From: Trichoplax adhaerens
Lineage: Eukaryota; Placozoa; Uniplacotomia; Trichoplacea; Trichoplacidae
Assembly: GCF_000150275.1 (NCBI RefSeq)
Contig: NW_002060950.1
Location: 2,406,106-2,470,105, forward strand
Direction of reading: 5' to 3'
Length of the DNA stretch: 64,000 bases
This document shows positions 1 to 15,465 of the stretch, piece after piece; the first letter of the stretch is position 1; each line of letters opens with the position of its first letter. Under the pieces are notes generated by a model. The model ran no database searches, was not told the origin of the DNA, and saw nothing but the letters and a program-made list of their open reading frames with translations. A program made the translations under genes and the position numbers.

Positions 1-3000
1 TAACATATTAAATCCATTTAGATTATTTATTAATGCATACAACCTTTACCAATTTATAGTTAATCAAAGACCTACTGCTTTCTGATCATTTATCTACCAG
101 GGCAAGAAATCACTGGATAACGAAGGCATTTACAACTTTGAACTTTTTACAATTGCTTGCCTAGGAACAACACAGAGGCTTCAAATTACAACCAATTTTT
201 GAGAACTTCTTAAACATAGAAACGATATCATAAATTAGAAAATATACTGCATTTCAATGGATCTTGCCAAATTATGATAGCAAGAATAGTGAAGAACGAA
301 CAATTGCTGCCAGTTTAATCTCTAGTTATGTCATTATTTAATAGAAGCTAAACAGAGAGCAGATAGATTGTAACAAAATACCGAAGCATCATCTGCATAC
401 AATGTAAATCAAAGTTCTTTTAAGTAGAGTTAGTTTTGATTCATGAAGATTTGTGTTAACCAATTACAACTACTACAGTTGAACTATACCAATATAATTG
501 ATGCAATAAATTAGCCATCGGGTGACAAGATAGAAATCAGATTGAATATGGATCGCTTTCAAATTAAAATTTCTCCATCAGAAGTACGACTAAAAAGCTA
601 TATATTCCCTCTTTTTTGAGATATTTGAAGAAAGTTTTGTTTGTTTCACATGATTAATACCTTGCAAAACAACTGTATCTTATCAAGATAGAGAAATGAT
701 TCTCTCTGTATTATCAGTAAAGTATGGAAGTTATTGACGTATAAACATGAATAATATTGTGATATATTGTATTATCTCTATCTTGTAACAAATTGATCAT
801 CAAATTATTATTTTACGCTTGGTTGGATTTTCTGTTCTATAGGAAAATAATCTTGTTAGGAATTAATCAATGATGTTGCGATCACGGCAATCAACTATGA
901 AATGAACTCAAAACAACTGAAGGTCGATAAAGGAAACCAAGGATTTGAAGTAGTAACATTAAAAATTAATGTTCGTTTATTATGGAGATATGTAATACAG
1001 CAAACTGCCTTAATAAAGCCTTAGAATTTACATTCTAGAAACTAGCTCAAATAATTACAATCCGTGGTTGACTAGCAAAATAATAGAATAAAGTTTATTC
1101 GCACTTGAGTAAGTACGATATTTTTTAGTCTATCATAAGGTCGATTTTAAATGATGAATTTGATCCATTCTATTCCGTTCATCTGTGGGCATGCTATGAT
1201 GAAACGAATAAAATCAATAGAACAAAAAGAGTAGCAGTAAATGCTGTCTTAAGAAAATTTCAATGACGGTCTAATGAGAAATTGTACTTGAAAGAGATCC
1301 ATCTTTACAATATTAATCCATTAATGACGGTATAGAATGGATTTGATTAATACAAAAAAATTTTTAATCGCCACGCTTTGATATCATACCTTGAATATAG
1401 ATAGGGAAAAGCGATCAAAAGTTGTCTTCAAGAATGGATTTTAGTAATCGTTCTATGTTACAATTTAGAATACAAGTGGGAAGAAATTGGTGTCAATTTA
1501 AACTTATACCAATCTAGCCTACAACAGAATAGAGCCAATCTAGGAAAGACAATCGTTTCAATGATGAATTGGGTGGAATTGATGTTTTAAACAAGTCAAT
1601 AAAATTGAAAACCCAATAAGATCTTTCCAATACAACTCTTTCTGATCAAATAACTGAAACATTATCATTTCCTTCCCATTTTATAGATGACGGTACCAAA
1701 TGTAGTTTGCAATTGACCTAATTATCCACTTAACAAATAAGAACAATATAACACCAGACTATTCAAATTTATGCAGCATCTCTCTATTGCCGTCAATGAG
1801 AATGACAATACTTGTTTTGTCGCAATTACTGATGACTGATTAAGTCAACATCGTCCAAGCAATTACTGCTTAGCTGATCAATCAAAATAAAAGGTTAGTG
1901 ATTGATTTGATACTTCATCAATTGACAGTCTCAAAGAGTAGATCACACAGTATTGTTGGTTCTCATGGTGATCATCGTCATAATTACACAATCTATCATG
2001 TTAATTCTTATTACGACATTAAAATAAATTGAAAATGAATTTATTACAGGCTTTATATCATAATCAACCAATCAAGAAATAGATAATTCAATGTAGGTGA
2101 TAGAATCATAATAGTTAGTCATCATATCTACTGACGCTAAGAATAAAAAAGTAACAATATTTTAGCCGCTTCATTGAAAGACTATCACACATTTGATTAT
2201 TCTTGTTGAGTAAATACTAGAGATTGACCAATTAATAAGCGAACTTGTAGGCTTTTCCAAGTGGTTGTGGATAGATCTACTGTTAGATAAAAAAATAAAT
2301 AGATTACGGATCGATAAAGTACCGTATATAGGATTCGATTGGACTGCTATTATTCTACTCTGCACAACAAATCTTTGTGATCATTCTCCAATCATTAGTA
2401 CTTGATTACATAAACCTCAATTCGATGTCATAGGACATACAAATGGCTTATGCTATGATTTTTTTAGATTGAAAAGTGGTTTCATGCACATTATTACATC
2501 AGCATCATCAAGACTACCTTATATTCTGTAGTAATTTCCGTTATCTACCTTTGATAAGATCATTTTTAAATACTTACTGTATGTCCTTGGAATTAAGCAA
2601 TTTATTATCGCTCACGGAGACTAAAAATATTCGCTTTTGCGGAATAATCTCTTATAGTTGTTCAAAATTTTATAGATTGGATATGTAAATCAAGAGCTCA
2701 TACTTTAAATGATGCGAGGTTGTCATTCTACTCTTATATTATTGCTGGTACTAGAATACCGCTAAAGAAATTCTGATATTACTCATTTACTCACAATATG
2801 ATAGAGTTAAAATGATTACATCCAAATCTTGTAAATCGATTGCGTATATGCTGTCTAATTACAGCTACTTTTGAAGACAATAAATATTTCCAGAAAGAAT
2901 TACCGGTATCGTCTTTATATAGAATATTGAATGGGATATTTATCCCAATTACGAGAAATAGCACAGTTCAAATTCATTCAAATAATTACAGAGCAAAGAA

Positions 3001-6000
3001 ATAAAGATGTTATTCATCCACCAAGTTTTTTTAAATGACCTACCTTTTATTATAATATTATACTTTATAATTAAGAATGTTGATCAAACTATCAGTAGTT
3101 AATAGCCGTATTATGATTGCTACCGGTACTAAAAATAAATACAGTAGTCTACTGTAAGTCATACAATATGGCCGATCTTGTTTTGATTTAGGGATTTGAG
3201 TCAACTAGTAGAAAGCTTAAGGTAAATATAGTTTTATTTTGAGCTTAGCAACAGCCCAAGATAATGATTTGGTACCCTGTCATTGCGATGTCATACTTTA
3301 CACGTAATTGATTTCATGATCTTCTATAGAGCTGTAGCAAATTTAATATTTATTGTACATTCTATTGATTATAAGTTCTTATTTAGAACCAATTCTTCTG
3401 ACTTTTGAAATTTCATTAAGGTAGGAACTTCTGAAGATAATGTAGTGCAATGAAACTGTATCTTAATGCTATATTCAATCTAATTCTCGTTTCAAACATT
3501 TCTATAAATGATTCATTCTTGCACTGTATATTCAATAGCATGATTGTCGTTGCTCCGCTTGCTTAAAATTGATATTTTAATGTACTGTATTGACCAATGT
3601 ATCGATGCCCACCAAGAATTATATTTTTAGATATTATATGCTACTTAATTGTATTACATCCTTCAAAACAGATATTATTTTAATTATACGCGTATGATTA
3701 GTAATATCTGCTAATAATTCAATAATAAACAAATCTTTACATAATATATCTCTGTTAATATAAAGTCGACTTATCCAGTACCAACTATTTCTTAAACGAT
3801 TACAGTGTATATTAACAGCCCCTCCCATTAAGTGATAGGCCACACATGATTTGATTAATTTTGGATAGCGCAATGCAATGAGAAAACTATAATGATTGAA
3901 GGAGAACTAGAAGCATGCTTTACATATTTTAAAATAGATAAATACCGTAGAATAACTTCTCAAATCTAGAAATGTCTAATATTAGGTTAATATAATCATG
4001 CTGTATTGATATAGACCGATAGAAACTATAATATTCCTGCAATTTAATTGAAAGAGATATTAAGTCTGCTATCTTAAAAGGGATTATCAAAAATGATAAA
4101 ATTCTGCTAATCTCCTCCAACTTTGGTAGAAGATTAAATGTAAGCATTCCCAAAAACCTTCGCAGTCAATCTGATAGCATTTATAGGACAAGTCAACCAC
4201 GGTTGAGACTCTGCCAAGTGTGGTCTTTCATTAGATTACTAAGATCACCTTTATGCAGGTTAGAAACTAGAATGCTTAATTCTTCTAACAAGCAGTGCAT
4301 AAATTAACAAATTAATGTACACCATTATATTAAAGTGATTTATCTTGTACTGCAGGTAAGCATTATACATTCAATGGCAATACAAAAGAATAAGAAAATA
4401 AGAAATTCCAATTTCATCCTTTGATGAAATTTAATGTCTCATTGGATGCTAGGGTTGATAGAGCATGAGATGGTCATTTCTTCATTAAGGTTCGTCAATA
4501 TTATGAACTAGATAGCTCTAAAATGCAGGCTACTGTTTGTTAAAGGCAATGTTTCATATGCTAAAAATTTATTCTCGTTGTTTCCCAGTGATTACGTTGC
4601 AGCCGCAATATGATTAACATGAGATAACTTACTATAGAATTTATTGATGGTAATTTTATCAATAATGTTGTATTTCGTATATTTTTTGTGTAATAAAATT
4701 CAAATCCAGGGCAAAATTTATAAATAATTATCGCTTTTTATTACAATTTATTGAGAATCCAAAGGCTAATGGAGGATAGTAACTAACATTACAGAAAAAG
4801 GCCTCTTTATATATAGCCGATAAAAACATCTTCGATCACCCTTATAACTGGCTAAAACTTCCTAATTAGCGCAGAAATGACACCTACTGATACTAATCTA
4901 TCATATATTACCATCTACTTTTCCATATGGGGCATAGATGATAGCTAACTACATTTTTATCTCTTACTTCAGTCGATAACGTGATTATGACTATCAAGAC
5001 AGATACATCTTTACTAATATAGGATCTCTTCAACTAACATCAACAGCTATTTTAGTTGATCTTGCTAACTTCACATATAAGCAATTGCATAATCCTTTCC
5101 ACTCGTATAAGTAATGATAGATACTTGATATTTCTATAGCTGCATCATAAATTGTTAGATTTTACAATGAAAGTTAGGCTTCAGAGTTTAGTCCATTAAA
5201 TTGTAGTTATTGTAGTCTCGTAATAATCTCCTATCGTCTACATTTGAGTCATATTGTAGTTAAAAAATTGTTGAAAAGGACAAGACTGACAGGGATTTGT
5301 AGTTTCCTAATCATTTCACATTGCAAGTATTAGTTGATAAAGAGAATGTTTTAAAATTTTTGCGATCCTAAATAGTGCATGCATATTGATAGGTAAGATC
5401 AACTAAGCAGCTTGCGATATTCATAATAAACAACATATGATCAGATATTTCGTTTTTAAATTAACATCTGCCATACTGTAAATATTATTTATTACAGTAA
5501 TCTGACAGCAGGAATTCAAAATCGCCTAGCTATTGTATAAGCAAACGATTTGACACTGGAAGAAATTAAACCGATGTAAAATCTGCGTAAATGAGGTATG
5601 GATCCTAGTACGCTAATCGTACCGTTTAGACGTAAATTATAGAAGTTCATTCCAAATAGCTATAGCTAATATTACAGAATAATAACATAATTAAAAAAGT
5701 TAGACGTATTTGAGAAAATTATTCTAGAAAAATCTCGTTGATAACTAAATTTATAAATTTATCTTTACAGATTTTAATTGCTAGTCACACTACAATTGAC
5801 CAATAGATTGATGTAATCGTTTAAGATTTATGATGTAACCGTATGGCTACTACATAGTAATCTTATATAGTAGGCAATAAAGATGTAACCATTGCAACAG
5901 GGAATTATTATGATTTGTTGCCACTAATAGTTAATTTTATTATTATCGCGACATATATAATTTGAAATTTTGAATAAATAGCGAAATAAGATTGAATAAC

Positions 6001-9000
6001 CATTTTTATAATGTATGCTAATTTTAACATAGAAATACCGATTTATTTGAATCAATACATGATTAGTGATGATAAGGACGCAAAATGCTAATAAATATTG
6101 ATGTTTCATAGAATTTCATTATAAGTATTTTAGAGTTACTTCTTAAAAGTATTGGGTAACAATTTTAAGGCTTAAGCTTGTCAATAGTTACATAATAATT
6201 TTGCCTGTCTTTAGCAAAAACAGATACTATTTTTTTGACTATGTTATTGATCGAATTTTAAACAACAAAATGATAAAGTAAATTAATTAAGGAAACGCAG
6301 GGAAATCATATAAATTATTAATGAAAATAAAAACTGTTTTAGAGCTATTACTGTGACTACGCTTACAAACAAAGATTTTAATTACTTTAGGGATGATATT
6401 ATGATCTTTCACTATATGACATTTTGTTAATATTCCAAATTACGATCGCTAAGGTTACTCTTACTTTTTAAATTATTAATATCTGCAGATATTCCATTTC
6501 CTCTACGTCACTCGGATATTTTATCCCTATAATTTTTAAAGCATAAATGATCATTTCAATTAAAATTATATCAAGGTATGGTTTACTTCGTAATATAACC
6601 ATATACCATACATACATCAGGATGCGTTTCGCATATTTTGACTACTTCAATAATAATAATACCATTTCGTGACTACTCTAGCTGGATATTTAGTTATGCC
6701 AGCAAACTCTTTCAATTGATCTCTTTACCATAATTAAAATTTTAAGAAATTTGTGACGAAATTGCCATAATTGAGTTCATTTTTTAAGAAACGATTTATT
6801 GTAGCTATATGTCAATGAAAATGTATTTAATCAATATCAATGCAAATTAAATCTACGTATGAAATGCGATCGATAAATATTTCATCAAATTTTGAATTAA
6901 AGTAGTCATAATTCATATTTATGGATTAATAGACTAAAGTCAAAGTATTAAGTTCCACTTTTGTCGTATTCCCATATTCACGTATATCGACTTTTGTTTT
7001 CATTTTATGCCTACAAAGTTTGCCTGCTACATCTGACAATGTTATCGTAAATCGCATGTATTTTTTACGTAACTATTTCCTAGAGTCAGCTACTGTATCT
7101 TGGATAACTAATTACGGTTAAATATATAATACATATCATTACAGCCATGGGAAAGCCCATAGATTTACTTATTAAAAATCTCCTAAAATCATTATATTAA
7201 ATAAGGCAAACAATTCTACAGCACGAAATGATAGATGCAAGGTTTCGGACTGTGATTATAATCTCATGATCTATGCAATCGGCCTACAGCTATGGAAGGC
7301 TATAAGATACTATTTGAACTTTAACTTCAACAAGAAAATTGTTCTTCGTCCTCTTAAGATTCATTATCTAGTAATATTCTGAAAGTAAATGATTAGACTG
7401 AAATATGTAACTCCGTAAAGATGTACATACTCAAGGTAAATAAGCTTGACTTTGTTACCGAAAAGCAGCTGCCTAAACTATTGATGATTATCATCATGAT
7501 AAAGATTAAAATGTTACTTCCACTCTTAGAAACACTAAGTCTCATAAAGTTAAATAGATAATCGTTGATTATCTTCTAAACGAATAAAACTGCTTTTTAA
7601 AATCTCAAACGCCAGTTACAATCGGCCATTCACAGCTCGTAAATTGAAGACATATTTAAAACTAGTGTTTTAATTATAATCGGACTGTAATGAGATATCA
7701 GCTCGAGCAAAATATTCTTGAAAATTACAAAAGTATTTTACTGTAGACATTGAAATGATTTGTATGCTAGCACATTCTAATGGCATAAGATGAATTTTCG
7801 GGTTCATGAATTCAAAATGTAAATTCTTTATCTGTTTTTTATTACGTCTGTGTTGGATAAGGAATTGTACCGTAGTAGCTATTTAATTATAATGGTAATC
7901 ATAATTTTTTATATGATTTAATTTTTATGAAAAAATTTTGTATTCAATAACATAATAAAATCGATACTTTAGGGAGGAAATTTTCGACAGGACAGACAAC
8001 AAGATTTAATAATAATTTAACATTTGCATGATCTGTATTAGTTAGAAAGTATGATTGATCTCGCAAATAAGTTCGATTTCACATTGAGATTTAAATCCTT
8101 GTTATCAATTAATTGCAATATACTGCATAGCTTAAGAAATATATCAGTATCTGGGACGAAATCGAACTGTAGGTTTGTCTTTAAATTTCAATTACATACC
8201 GCACAAAATTGCCATGATGAAAGAATTATGTATTTATCGTCATCCTTTAGTAAAACGATTATTACAATGCGCTACCGCCTATACTTACTTTCATGGTGAT
8301 ATTTTCTTTTGCCGACTATTCAAGTATGTCGATGAAGATTCTATTTATGTATAATATGAAGACAAGATGACCAATTTCGTCGCTATGGCATAGTTGCTAT
8401 TTTTCGCTCTTTTACTGTTTTTGGCAGCTAGAAATTTTACGCGGGTTGAAGTGTGACGAGCAACACCTTACGAAACAATTAATGAATAGCGTGGTAAATT
8501 TAGAGTATTTTATTTTTTCCGTTCTTGTTTTATTAGTTCAATTTGGAATTTAATCGTTGACTTATATTTTGATAGAATATAGGAAATTTTTAGTCATTTA
8601 GCAGTTTCTAATAGTAGTAAAAGGTGACCTATTATACGATTAATTCATTGGTAAATCGCTGTTACAAATTCTCAGTATTCCTTTTCCAAGAAAATAAAAT
8701 TTTGTCTACGTTCAATTGTTTATTAGTGATATGCAGACCATATTTGACGGTAAAAATTCTATAATTAGCCTTAGCCAAGTTAACAAAGCATTGTCATGAC
8801 CTCCGATTGAAAAAGAAGATATTAGGTAATTAATCTTTAACGTTCATTGATCTTGGTTGATTAACGTGAGTTATCTATTTACGTTATATCATAGAATTGA
8901 ACTTAGATATATATGTATAAGATATAAGAATTCTCACTTTGCGCAGATAATCAAAGGAAATTTGCTATCATGATTAAAAATGAGTTATCAGAAGGGAACT

Positions 9001-11025
9001 CGGAAATGTATAAGAACAAAGACTGGGATCTTTAATAGACTTCGAAAGTAAATAAAGAAATTATGATCAAATAAGATGGTAAGGACTTGCCATGCTAAAA
9101 TTGGACTAAAAATTGTAAATCCGGCGATCTAGCTTTAAATTAATTTCGGCCTTTAACTTTAATTACGCAAGCACCTAAACCTATTTAGATATTCCAAAAT
9201 TGGAAATTGGAAATTGGATTGTAAAATCTCTACGCATGGCAGATTTGTTCGAACTCTCAGCTAGTTTAAACTAGACTATCCTTCATTAAATTTCTTGAAT
9301 GGCTGACGAACGATAGGCGATTGAGTATTTTTTCTATAATATTTTAACGAAATAATAAATAGTCATGACTTTGAACCTTTTATTATTGAGACATGAAAAT
9401 TAAGTACTTAACACTAATTTGAATGATTCTTTGGGCCGTTAAAAGAATCTCATCGATAGATCAATTTTAATAAGTGGAGAGTTTATACATGTTGATCAAT
9501 TAAACCTGCGTTTTCAAAGAGGAAGAACTATCCGGCATTTATTCCAATCTACTACAATAGATGAATATCGACCAGTTATATTAAATTAGGAACATTGTTA
9601 GATGTTGATGGCGTCATAGCAGGAGAGCAGCGTAACTATGCAATCAATAAGTCTTAAACATGAATTAACAGACACTGATATACTGTAATTATGTGATTAC
9701 TATCGTCGGGGAATAAAGTAACCCTAATAAATAGGTCCAAGATTGTGACTACAACTAAATTTACATTTATAAGCCAATCAATTTTCTTCTACAAAACTCG
9801 TTTTATCTTATTTTTATTCTGCAAGTTATTCACATAATTTATAATTGAATTAAATTAAAATGCTATCATGTACCTTTTCTCTTAATATCAAAATTAGAAG
9901 ATATTTGTCCTAAAATTTTAGGATAACTTGATTATGATCATATTGATAACATTTACTTAGGGATTATTAATTAGTTAAAAAAAACCTTAAAATCGATAGA
10001 ACTTCCGAAATGATGGTATTATTCGATAAAGGAAAAAGATTATCTGATCGTTTCTATTCGGTAACTATGGGAACTTATACAATTTATCCTTTCCTTCTAT
10101 TTTGAATCAATGAAACACCAAATAGAGAAAATAATGTTAGAACTAACAAACTAAACAGTAGAGGCCGATCATGGTGAGCATTTTGGATAATGATTAGTAA
10201 GAATTTCAGAAATTTCAATGACCCTAACCGGGGGAATTTGCAGGCGTTTTGATTCGATGGGTATACAAGCAATAATTTACCGACGAGAATGGAGTCAATA
10301 TATTTCAGGTAAATGTCACGCAAGGAATTGAAAATAACTTTCATGATCTACCCATTCTTTACATTGCACAAACCTATTCAATTACCTCATGGTATTCCTA
10401 ATCCCATTTACTTTTTAACACTTTATTCGCGTCAAATTTTTTTCCATGGCCTTATTTTTTGAAGCAGTTCACGTCATATTCATAACATAAACAGCATAAA
10501 AGAAATTCAATTTCCAGCCATGTTTTATTCAGCCATTTATGCCTCCTGAGATATAGGTATAAAAGAACTATTAAATAGTATTGAAATATGTATTGAATTT
10601 TAAAAATGTACTGTAATGTTATTATTCATAAATTAGATTGTGAATGAAAATTATTAATTCCTTGCCAATAATGCTGAATGGTTACCTTTAGCTAAATGAA
10701 TGCCGCTATGATAACAAATCATTCATACAATTTTATTGTCCTTAGGTAAACACCAATATCGTCTCGACATTCTTTTATTTAAATTCAGATGTTTCATCCT
10801 ATTCAGTACAGTCAGTGTCGAATACTGCATCCAAATTATTTCATCGAACATAAACTAATGACTGTCTTTAACGAGGATAAAATCGATTTTTCCTTGCAAG
10901 AAGTTGAAAAATTTTGACCATTTATTTCCTACTTCATGTCTATTCTAAAGTAAATAGCACAACTTTAGAATTATCAATACAAAATTTCTATGATATTAGG
11001 ATAGAATCACTCTTACAACAAAACG
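1..11025. other. 11-kb stretch with no supportable gene
   Basis: AT-rich sequence with stop codons in all frames. The longest open frames are under 90 codons, have no recognisable domain, and show no run of phase-compatible exons like those found elsewhere in the window. One minus-strand frame at 10084-10344 ends in a hydrophobic segment but matches nothing I know. I see no tRNA, rRNA, large tandem repeat or terminal-repeat element. A short triplet of a 9-base unit (aattggaaa type) lies near 9195. This could be the long intron or flank of a gene outside the window, or intergenic DNA. Confidence 0.6.
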
Positions 11026-14000
11026 ATGTCAGCAAGAAATCCACCTTTAGTTGTACTACATATTCCACATAGGAGTAAAGTTATACCTAGTCTATCACCA
11101 TTTTGTTTAAAATTAGAAACTTTCCTACGTATGGCGAATGTCCCATATCAAATAAGCTATGGGATGAAACGATCTAAAAAGGGAAAATTGCCCTGGATAG
11201 AAGTTAATGGTGAACAGATCGACGATTCCAATTTTTGTGTCAAACATTTAGAAAATCTATTTACCGTCCATCTTGATTCACATTTAAATAGTCAAGAATT
11301 AGCAATATCGTATGCTTTTTGGAAAATGCTGGAAGAAAACACGTATTGGTAAGTTGTAATTAAGCTTACTTACTAATTAATTTTGATATATAACGTGAAT
11401 ACCCAAAGTGGAATAATAATCTTTAAATTAATACGTTTTAAGTCGATTATCTTTATCGTTACCCCTTTCCTCTATGATGGTGCTATAATTTTGCTTTCTA
11501 TTCTCGAAAAATAAGGCAAAAATACTACAATTGGCTTTAATATAACATAGATGAAAACTAAGAATTGACTTCAGAATCAGATACAACGTGAATATAATAA
11601 TTATGGCGCTAAGTACTTTAATTTGGACAAGTATTGATCAATACAAAAATTTTTGTTTTATCCAATTAGTTTATTTTGCTATTGTGGGCAGTTTTACTAG
11701 ATTTTAATCTTTGGTGATAAAGTCTTAATAATTTTGTGGACATACAAGAGAATGTTAGTATTCCTTTGGAATGCCTTTCATTGACTTCTTACTTTTTCGA
11801 TAAAATTTAGAAATTATGGATTGTACACCAATAGTCATAAGATCTACCGTATACCCATTCAGCTTTCGTTTTCGAGTATATAGTCATCTAGATAGCAAAA
11901 AATTTACGGCATTAAAAGACGCCAAACGTCTTCCTGATGAAGATTACTGTCAATATGTCAAAATTTTATTCATATGGTAATTAAAAAGGGCACACGGAAT
12001 TACTAATAACTTGAATAATAACATTCAATTTTTGACCTGAACTTCAACACGCCGTAATCCAAGATATTAACTTAGATAGACAGTTGCCTAGCGAAATATG
12101 TAGGAAAAACTTTTAGGTCCTTATCAGAGTATTTCTAATTATAGATTCTATAGATGTGTGGAAAGTTAAGTCATAGTTCTCATTTCACTACAATTGATTC
12201 ACCAACATTTGTTCATCAGACTTATTGTCTGGCCAAAGGTGGCAAACTTTAGCCATTTCTAGCTATAAATTCCACACACTTATTAAAACTCAACCAATAG
12301 CCCCAGCTCTTTGCTTTAATACATTAGGCAAGATATATTCAACAGCCTTTTTACCTTACTAAAATAGGCGCAAGTATTAGCCTATGAACACTTCAGTGTC
12401 TTATTTTCGAGTACTCGTATCGCAAGGTCAATTTTCTATAAGGAAACTAACCAATTGAGAAAAAGCGACTGTCTGCAAGCGTTATATGGCTATAAAGTAC
12501 ACAAGCTTGTATGGCTTTTATGATTTCGAAGTAGCTATAACTTTATTATGATTCTATTAAACATTGCAAAACATCAATAAGCTTGGAGATATACATGATT
12601 TTGAAAATTAAAATACTGGCAACCTTTTCAAGCAGATATTATTACATCATAAGTGCTTTTACATCTGATTATGAAATTCTCATAGAATACGTACGCGTGA
12701 AATAGATATTAGAAGTATCTTCTATGATCATGATCATTTATTAAAGCGGTAATAGTCGTAAAATAGTGCAGAACCTTAGAAGAATATCTATTGCATTGAA
12801 TGACAATATAGACGACATAGGCATTAGCTCTAAAAGACCAGCTAGCTAAATTATTAGCACGAATAATACCGACGTTGTGAGACGGCTTTTCGCAAACAGC
12901 AACAGCGTTTGCAATTACGCTAAAGAGAAAGTATTTTTACTCAGAAATCATTAAAATGTCAGTATTTTTCGATAAAATGTGCTAAAGTTTACTGTTTTCC
13001 AATACATTAACAGTATCTTCACTTAGTGCATGACTTTGATCATTCTAAGATTCACAATTATACATCATTGAAGGTGGTATGCTCATCATACTGCTTCGAC
13101 AACCGGCTGATTTATGTAGGTGCTTTCTAATAAATTTTTAAGAATCATCTCAGACAATGTTTAATTTCTGTAAAGTCGGTTTTCGCCAATGGTACTGCTA
13201 GCTACGGTACTCAATGAAGGCCTTACAGATGCATTCATTTTTCGAAAATACCATTAAGGCCTCTAGGTATATTTAATTCACTTCATGTGGTTATTCATAT
13301 TTTCAATTATTTATAACCTGTATTGAATTTTGCATAGTTATCATTATACGTAAAAATCTTGAGATCTATGTTCATTATAATAATGGAATTAGGAAATACT
13401 TTGTTACAATAATAAATTTACTTAAATTAAATAATACCGAATGCGGGGCTCATAGCTTGTTTCTAATTTATCTAACCATCGTTACTTTTCGGTAGCAAAG
13501 TAATAACCAACAAAAACTTAAATTAATATAAGATATTTATAAGGAATGATTAGTAAGTCATCCACGTCTATTTTGAATTGATTTAACAGATTTACCGTTA
13601 GACTAGAGATAAATTTGGGATATTTTAGCAACATCATTTTTTAATTTGCCTACGTAATTGCAATACTAACAAACTTTGGTGTTTTGATTTCTACTATTAT
13701 AAAAGATTTACTCCTTATTAAGATGGAAGCTTTTAAAAGCAGATTAAAGAAGTACAGACGTTACTTCTCATCGTACGTCTGCATATTTTTAGATTCATTA
13801 GTGACTATATCACCATGGTTTAATGACTATGCCAAGCAACGATATATTACTTTACCTCTCATTCAGCGATGTTGACAATTATTATTTCACATTGATGTCG
13901 TGATTGTCAATTTTTCTTGTCAGCAATATTGAAACTATAAGTATAGCTTCGAGATTGGCGTCAAAGTGATAACAAAGACAGGCCATCTGATAGTCAGAAT

Positions 14001-15403
14001 AAATTCCTCAAGAAATAGTCAAGAATTTTTGCGTACCATGTCACGCGAAAATTTTTCAATTGTTGCCCCATTTCCTGCGTCATGTTCAAAAAGGTTTTCT
14101 ATTTCCGTCGTTCTGCTTACACCACGTCGTAATGAATAGGAGAGTTACCTACATAGCCAAAAATTTTATCCCATTTCAATCAAACTATTCTTTCCCTATT
14201 TTCGTTGCTCTTACCGATCGATTTGGATACTGCCTTGACAAATGGTTGATGGACGCTAAACAGTTCATTGTAATGTAGACTATTGCAACGGTTGTTCTAT
14301 AAGCAACTTTGCTATTTTATGGCCTATCGCTGGACGTCATAATTTTCTTACTGTAGTAGATTACCTAGTATATTCAAAGAATTGAATGATAATTTACTCG
14401 ATAAAGAGTTATATTCTAATGACATTAATACTTAGGATAACCTCTTTCTCATTTCATACCGTTAGGGTTATATTATATGATCGATGGGTTAGTAATTATA
14501 CTACGTTTAAAAGTGAATTTCTTCAAGATAGCTATCCAAGTATTTTGCGTAGCCTCGCTCCAGCTGTCTTACAAAAGAACTATAAAAAGCAATTATTTGC
14601 TCAGGGTATGGGTCGACATCATCCTGAAGAAGTATACACCATTGGTCGTAAAGATTTAATGGCTCTATCGGAATTTTTAGATGATAAAACATTTATGATG
14701 GGTGATAAGCCTTGTACGGTAAGTAAAAACGACGATGATTTGATAATAACTCAGTCATTCTTTAATTGAAGACTAAAGATTGGACATGAATATTGCTAGT
14801 TTAGATATTATGATAATTCTATTAATTATTATGTTGTTGCAATATTTTATTGCTTTGTGTAGCCTTTTTTATTTAGTACTACAACTTTACTTTTGTCACA
14901 AACCAGCTGCGCGACCAAGATAACGTAAAAAAATCTCGAAATTACTATAGTCTCCGGAATTCAGTATCCCTTAACTATCTCACAAGGATTTAGAAACCTT
15001 TGCTTCTACGTTAAACAAATATAGAATTCTTTTTTTATTTAATTATCTGCTGAGCTTAAATACCCTTATAAGTAGATACAGTCAGTCGATTTTAGTTCGA
15101 AAACAAGAATTCCTTGTCATTAGCATTCTTATTAGATCAAATATATAAGTTATGCCTATCATAAATGTAATGCACCTGCGGTGATATTGATTTAATATGT
15201 TCTAATAATCGTTTTTAATTTTACTGTTGTAGCTGGACGCAGTTGCCTTTGCCGTGATTGCAGTCATTTTATACTCTTTACCAAACTCAGAACTTCAAGC
15301 GTATTTAGCTAGCCGAGATAATCTAGTTCTCTACTGCAAAAGAATGAAAGAAAAGTACTGGTCTGACTGGGATGAAGAAATAATTGGACAAATTAAATCA
15401 TGA
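11026..15403 (+). CDS. FAXC: FAXC-like (failed axon connections) GST-fold protein, 3 exons
   Basis: Coding exons 11026-11348, 14466-14718 and 15233-15403 join in phase to a 248-residue protein ending in TGA. The N-terminal half has the thioredoxin-like half of a GST fold: the HIPHRSKVIPSLSPFCLKLE segment (about residues 12-31) followed by KLPWIEVNGEQIDDS. The C-terminal half has the all-helical GST_C part, with GRHHPEEVY, FMMGDKPCTLDAVAFAVIA and a closing LYCKRMKEKYWSDW block that aligns with the end of animal FAXC. Drosophila fax supports axon development; the biochemical activity is not settled. The start was chosen because the ATG precedes the first conserved strand with no further upstream acceptor visible. 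Unlike vertebrate FAXC there is no N-terminal membrane segment. Intron 1 is 3.1 kb, long for this window. A related metaxin/CDR-type GST-fold protein is the main alternative. Confidence 0.88.
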
Positions 15404-15459
15404 TTAATTGATGGGGTATCAATTTTAAGCTGGTAGCTAAAATATCGATTTAAATTAAT

Positions 15460-15465
15460 AATAAA
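15460..15465 (+). promoter_or_regulatory. Polyadenylation signal AATAAA of the FAXC-like gene
   Basis: A canonical AATAAA hexamer lies 57 bases after the TGA stop of the FAXC-like gene, at a usual distance for a short 3' UTR. Seen by sequence match only; cleavage is not shown. Confidence 0.45.

Noticed and set aside
10084-10344. 86-codon minus-strand frame ending in a possible membrane segment
   Set aside because: No family resemblance and no neighbouring exon; AT-rich DNA often yields hydrophobic frames.
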